From positions 1 to 35,502 of the forward strand of contig NZRP01000032.1 of NCBI GenBank assembly GCA_002693775.1: 35,502 nucleotides of DNA. Reading direction: 5' to 3'. The notes beneath the pieces were generated by a model. The model was not told the origin of the DNA. It did no database searches and saw only the letters and a list, made by a program, of their open reading frames with translations. Both the position numbers and the translations under genes were made by a program. How positions within the stretch are numbered: the stretch's first letter is position 1; each line of letters opens with the position of its first letter. This DNA is from Crocinitomicaceae bacterium. GTDB taxonomy: Bacteria > Bacteroidota > Bacteroidia > Flavobacteriales_D > Sanyastnellaceae. Below, piece by piece: positions 32,059 through 35,502 of the stretch.

Positions 32059-32565
32059 ATGGGAGGAATGTTTCTCAAATACGCTATTTCAAAGGCTCAG
32101 AGTGGAAAGCCTTGGCTCTTCGGCAGAATCATGCAGGAGGTCATTCCATTCAATAGGCCTCATAGAATTTCTGTAGTTGAACTATCTGCCAAAGGTTGCA
32201 AGGTGTTCCTGCCAGATAGAAGAAGAAACAGAAATCACTTGGGGACTATGCACGCTTGTGCTATTGCTACTGCATCTGAATATGTAAGCGGATTGAATAT
32301 AGTAGAGGCTTTTGATATGAGTAAGTTCAGGCTAATCATGAGTAAAATGGAGGTGGATTACCTAAGAAGGCCTAATGGTTCATGCATTGCTGAGAGTAGT
32401 TTGAGTAAGTCTAATTTGAACCTGATAAATAAATGGTTAGATGCTGAAGGTGTAGCCAAATTTGCTATGGTGTCTACTGTTACTGACTCTAAAAAAAATG
32501 AAATTGTTGCTAAGGCGACAATTCACTGGCAAGTGAAGTCTTGGAAAAAAGTCCTTGTCAAGTAG
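32059..32565 (+). CDS. DUF4442 hotdog-fold protein (thioesterase-like)
   Basis: This 168-residue soluble protein begins with the ATG directly after the stop of the pyrophosphohydrolase gene. The pattern [20 protein letters not shown] (about 55-75) is the DUF4442/PaaI-type hotdog region (HxGTMxxxA), followed by beta strands ([37 protein letters not shown]). Relatives are thought to act on acyl-CoA or other thioesters; no activity has been shown for DUF4442. It probably shares a transcript with its upstream neighbour. The thrS start lies 39 bases after its stop. Confidence 0.8.
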   Translation: MGGMFLKYAISKAQSGKPWLFGRIMQEVIPFNRPHRISVVELSAKGCKVFLPDRRRNRNHLGTMHACAIATASEYVSGLNIVEAFDMSKFRLIMSKMEVDYLRRPNGSCIAESSLSKSNLNLINKWLDAEGVAKFAMVSTVTDSKKNEIVAKATIHWQVKSWKKVLVK

Positions 32566-32603
32566 GCCTTGACTGGGCTGAAGAGGAGTTATCTTTGCCA
32601 GTC

Positions 32604-34544
32604 ATGATTGAAATTACATTACCAGATGGGTCGATAAAAAAAGTTGCGCAGGGAACAACTGCTCTCGATATCGCAACTGGCATTAGCGAAGGTTTAGCAC
32701 GAAATGTGCTCGCTGCCGAAGTGGCTGGGGAGGTTGTAGATCCTCAGCGCCCGATTAATGAATCATCTACTTTAAAACTCCTTACGTGGAATGACGAAGA
32801 GGGGAAAAGCACCATGTGGCACAGTTCTGCCCATCTTATGGCAGAGGCTCTGGAATCAATATTCGCTGGAATTAAATTCTGGGTGGGGCCTCCGGTGGAG
32901 TCTGGCTTTTACTATGATGTAGATTTTGGAGAGCACACCTTTACGGATGCGCATATCCCAGAATTGGAGAAAAAGATGCTGGAGCTTGCTAAGCAGAAGA
33001 ATCCATATGTAAGAGAGGAAATTAGTAAGGCAGAAGCAATTAAGTTGTTTCAGGAAAAGGGTGATGAGTATAAGCTTGATCTTCTTGAGAGATTAGATGA
33101 CGGTAATATTTCGCTATACACTCAAGGCGAATTCACTGATTTGTGTAGAGGTCCTCATATTCCTCATACTGGATTTGTGAAAGCTGTGAAGGTGACAGCT
33201 ATTGCTGGAGCTTACTGGAAGGGTGATGAAAACAATAAGCAGCTTACACGGGTGTATGGGATCACTTTCCCTAAAAAGAAGGAGCTTACAGCATACCTTG
33301 AACTTGTTGAGCAGGCGAAGGCGCGTGATCACAGAAAATTGGGTAAAGAGCTAGATCTGTTTCACTTTAGTGAGAGAGTAGGTCAGGGTCTTCCACTTTG
33401 GCTTCCAAAGGGAGCTGATTTAAGGATGCGTCTTGAGAATTTCCTTAAAGAAGCCCAAAGAAAAGCAGGCTATCAGCCAGTTATTACTCCTCATATTGGG
33501 TCTAAGGACCTTTATGTGACGTCTGGTCACTATGCTAAGTATGGAGAGGATAGCTTCCAGCCTATACAAACACCGTCAGAAGGAGAGGAGTTCTTGCTTA
33601 AGCCTATGAATTGCCCTCACCACTGTGAGGTGTTTAAGTCAAGGCCTAGAACTTATAAGGATCTGCCTATAAGGTTTGCGGAGTTTGGTAGTGTATACAG
33701 ATATGAGCAAAGTGGTGAATTACACGGTCTTACTCGTGTTAGAGGATTTACTCAAGATGATGCTCATATTTTCTGTACTAATGAACAGATGAAGGAGGAG
33801 GTAGGAAATGTGATAGACCTTGTTCTTTACATTTTCAAGACACTTGACTTTAAAGATTACATCGCTCAAGTGAGTTTGAGAGATCCGGAAAAGCCTGAGA
33901 AATACATTGGTTCAGACGAGAACTGGGATAAGGCGGAGAAGTCAATTAAAGAGGTTGCTGAAGAGAAGGGTCTTGAGACTGTAGTTGAATACGGTGAAGC
34001 TGCATTCTATGGTCCTAAACTTGACTTTATGGTTAAGGATGCAATAGGTAGAACGTGGCAACTTGGAACAGTTCAAATCGACTACAATTTACCTGAGAGA
34101 TTTGAGCTGGAATACGTTGGTTCTGATAACGCTAAACATCGTCCTGTGATGATTCACAGAGCGCCTTTTGGCTCGATGGAGCGTTTTGTTGCTATTCTTA
34201 TTGAGCATTGTGCGGGTAAATTCCCACTTTGGTTAACGCCAGAACAGGCGAGAATACTGCCATTATCGGACAAACACAACGACTATGCAGAAAATGTTTC
34301 AAAAGTCCTAGAAAATTACGATATTCGCGCACTCGTAGATTCACGCTCTGAAAAGGTGGGAAGAAAGATTCGCGACGCCGAATTAGTAAAGATTCCCTAC
34401 ATGCTCATTGTGGGAGAAAACGAAAAATCCGAAGGAACTGTATCCGTGCGAAAGCAAGGCGAAGGAGATGTCGGTACGATGAGTATTGAAGCTTTTGCTG
34501 AGCGAGTTCGTTCAGAGATTGCTCAAATGCTTGCCGTTAAATAG
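32604..34544 (+). CDS. thrS: Threonyl-tRNA synthetase
   Basis: The start at ATG 32604 gives [20 protein letters not shown], the standard TGS domain; an in-frame ATG at 32541 would add 21 residues overlapping the previous gene. The protein has 646 residues, normal for the family. In order: TGS (1-61), the editing domain (about 62-225, with [11 protein letters not shown] and [14 protein letters not shown]), the class II catalytic core with motif 2 [17 protein letters not shown] and motif 3 [10 protein letters not shown], and the anticodon domain from about 545. The zinc ligands are Cys337 (KPMNCPHH), His388 (DDAHIFC) and His518 (MIHRAPF), as in E. coli (334, 385, 511). It attaches threonine to tRNA-Thr and heads the conserved thrS-infC-rpmI-rplT cluster. 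Confidence 0.97.
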   Translation: MIEITLPDGSIKKVAQGTTALDIATGISEGLARNVLAAEVAGEVVDPQRPINESSTLKLLTWNDEEGKSTMWHSSAHLMAEALESIFAGIKFWVGPPVESGFYYDVDFGEHTFTDAHIPELEKKMLELAKQKNPYVREEISKAEAIKLFQEKGDEYKLDLLERLDDGNISLYTQGEFTDLCRGPHIPHTGFVKAVKVTAIAGAYWKGDENNKQLTRVYGITFPKKKELTAYLELVEQAKARDHRKLGKELDLFHFSERVGQGLPLWLPKGADLRMRLENFLKEAQRKAGYQPVITPHIGSKDLYVTSGHYAKYGEDSFQPIQTPSEGEEFLLKPMNCPHHCEVFKSRPRTYKDLPIRFAEFGSVYRYEQSGELHGLTRVRGFTQDDAHIFCTNEQMKEEVGNVIDLVLYIFKTLDFKDYIAQVSLRDPEKPEKYIGSDENWDKAEKSIKEVAEEKGLETVVEYGEAAFYGPKLDFMVKDAIGRTWQLGTVQIDYNLPERFELEYVGSDNAKHRPVMIHRAPFGSMERFVAILIEHCAGKFPLWLTPEQARILPLSDKHNDYAENVSKVLENYDIRALVDSRSEKVGRKIRDAELVKIPYMLIVGENEKSEGTVSVRKQGEGDVGTMSIEAFAERVRSEIAQMLAVK

Positions 34545-34572
34545 TTTATTTGAACACTAAAAAGATAGAGTT

Positions 34573-35127
34573 ATAGCAATACGCAGGAAACGTACTCCTT
34601 ACCGTGGTAGGGTTAGAAAAGAAAACGAGCACAAGATTAACCAGTATATTACTGCTGGTAGAGTGAGAGTTGTAGGTGATAATGTTGAGACAGCGGTTAT
34701 GGTAACACATAAGGCCTTAGCATTAGCAAATGAGATGGAGTTAGATCTAGTAGAGATTTCTCCAAATGCAGACCCGCCAGTTTGTAAAATCATTGACTAC
34801 AAGAAGTTCCTGTATGCGCAAAAGAAGAAGCAAAAGGAGATTAAAGCAAAGCAAGCGAAAGTTGTCGTTAAAGAAATCCGCTTTGGTCCTAACACAGATG
34901 ATCACGACTTCCAATTCAAACTAAAGCACGCGCGAAAGTTTTTAGAGGATGGAGCTAAGGTAAAAGCTTACGTTTTCTTCAGAGGTAGAACCATTGTATT
35001 CAAGGAACGCGGCGAAATTCTATTGTTACGTTTTGCTACTGAGTTAGAAGATATAGGCTCTGTAGAGCAGATGCCTAAGTTGGAAGGCAAGCGTATGACT
35101 ATCATGTTCAATCCAAAGAAGAAGTAA
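34573..35127 (+). CDS. infC: Translation initiation factor IF-3, AUA start inferred
   Basis: The conserved N-terminus [20 protein letters not shown] lies in frame upstream of the first ordinary start (GTG at 34663, which would cut off about 30 residues). Between the in-frame TAA (34558-34560) and this block there is no ATG, GTG or TTG. ATA at 34573 aligns with the usual Met of MAIRR-type starts. With it the protein has 184 residues, typical of the family. Both halves are present: the N-terminal domain to [20 protein letters not shown] and the C-terminal domain with [21 protein letters not shown]. coli infC starts with AUU, and rare start codons let IF-3 repress its own mRNA; the same autoregulation is inferred here. 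The gene lies 28 bases after thrS. Confidence 0.93.
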   Translation: MAIRRKRTPYRGRVRKENEHKINQYITAGRVRVVGDNVETAVMVTHKALALANEMELDLVEISPNADPPVCKIIDYKKFLYAQKKKQKEIKAKQAKVVVKEIRFGPNTDDHDFQFKLKHARKFLEDGAKVKAYVFFRGRTIVFKERGEILLLRFATELEDIGSVEQMPKLEGKRMTIMFNPKKK

Positions 35128-35160
35128 AAAATAATTAATAACCCATAAAAATCTGAGGCC

Positions 35161-35355
35161 ATGCCAAAGATGAAAACTAAATCAAGCGCAAAGAAGCGCT
35201 TCAAGCTAACAGCATCGGGTAAGATTAAGCGAAAGCACGCTTTTAAGAGCCACATTCTTACAAAGAAGGGCACTAAGCAAAAGCGTAACTTAACTCACAG
35301 CACGACGGTATGTAAGGCTGATACGCCTAACATCAAGCGTCAGCTTTGTATCTAA
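35161..35355 (+). CDS. rpmI: Ribosomal protein bL35
   Basis: This 64-residue basic protein, [20 protein letters not shown] then [16 protein letters not shown], is a clear bL35 in length and sequence. It is a 50S subunit component encoded between infC and rplT, as in most bacteria. It lies 33 bases after infC. Confidence 0.97.
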   Translation: MPKMKTKSSAKKRFKLTASGKIKRKHAFKSHILTKKGTKQKRNLTHSTTVCKADTPNIKRQLCI

Positions 35356-35447
35356 TCTTATTCAATACTGGTATTATTAACCCGGTCTTTGGTTCTAAAA
35401 GTAAGCTTCTAACGAAACTTCACCATATACCAAAATAATTATAAATC

Positions 35448-35502
35448 ATGCCTCGTTCAACGAATGCAGTGGCGTCAAGAGCTCGCCGTAAAAAAGTTCT
35501 AA
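35448..35502 (+). CDS. rplT: Ribosomal protein bL20, N-terminal part (runs off the window)
   Basis: The first 18 codons, MPRSTNAVASRARRKKVL, match the start of bL20. The gene continues beyond the window. bL20 is an early 50S assembly protein and in many bacteria represses this operon by binding its mRNA. The 92-base gap before it (35356-35447) is AT-rich with only a small inverted repeat (AATAC/GTATT near 35367). I cannot identify a bL20 binding structure in it. Confidence 0.95.
   Translation, partial: MPRSTNAVASRARRKKVL

Noticed and set aside
32541-32603. Upstream ATG start for thrS
   Set aside because: It would overlap the DUF4442 gene and add residues before the TGS domain that have no counterpart in the family.

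Overview
The window looks like a piece of chromosome from a Bacteroidota bacterium, most likely a free-living, probably marine member of Flavobacteriales. This is inferred from the gene content, not from a marker tree. The signs are low GC, four proteins ending in a type IX secretion (T9SS) sorting domain (PNP...G.Y/I pattern), TonB-dependent receptors with a carboxypeptidase-regulatory-like N-terminus, an intact Bat aerotolerance operon, and very AT-rich gaps with TAnnTTTG-type promoter elements.

Layout. 1-4.1 kb: the 3' end of a TonB-dependent receptor, a His-rich DUF4625-like lipoprotein and a strong terminator; then a DUF2490-type outer-membrane protein (minus), a small lipoprotein, a sulfotransferase-like protein and a frameshifted DUF805-like membrane protein (minus). 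4.2-9.4 kb: a secreted subtilisin-type protease (minus), then a complete TonB-dependent receptor whose start codon lies inside a perfect 15-bp inverted repeat, followed by a thioredoxin-like gene broken by one missing base. 9.4-11.4 kb: small genes (58-residue two-helix membrane protein, zinc-ribbon/TM2 protein, two secreted unknowns, a lipoprotein). 11.5-15.6 kb: a T9SS-exported CotH-kinase/lamin-tail protein, followed five bases later by umuD and umuC, which overlap. 15.6-23.3 kb: a 1369-residue cysteine-rich repeat protein (minus), a decayed fragment carrying the same repeat plus a dockerin-like end (plus), and a large HExxH metallopeptidase (plus), the first and last being T9SS cargo. 23.3-31.5 kb (minus): one tight operon, moxR - DUF58 - DUF4381-like - batA - batB - batC - batD/E, with batD and batE joined in one frame. 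31.6-35.5 kb (plus): a MazG-like NTP pyrophosphohydrolase, a DUF4442 hotdog protein, then the translation operon thrS-infC-rpmI-rplT, in which infC appears to start at an AUA codon.

How the parts work together. The exported proteases, the CotH protein and the repeat protein form a cell-surface or secreted set that depends on T9SS machinery not encoded here. The TonB receptors act in outer-membrane uptake. The Bat operon is a MoxR/von Willebrand A/TPR assembly at the inner membrane. umuDC is the damage-tolerance polymerase pair. thrS to rplT is housekeeping.

Points to check first: two apparent single-base frameshifts (3789-4122 and 8903-9390), which may be real decay or sequence error; the dyad over the receptor start; the batD/batE fusion; the AUA start of infC; and the large repeat protein with its adjacent broken relative. 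Once the two frameshifted genes are included, no stretch over 300 bases lacks a gene. I saw no tRNA, rRNA, CRISPR array or insertion sequence.
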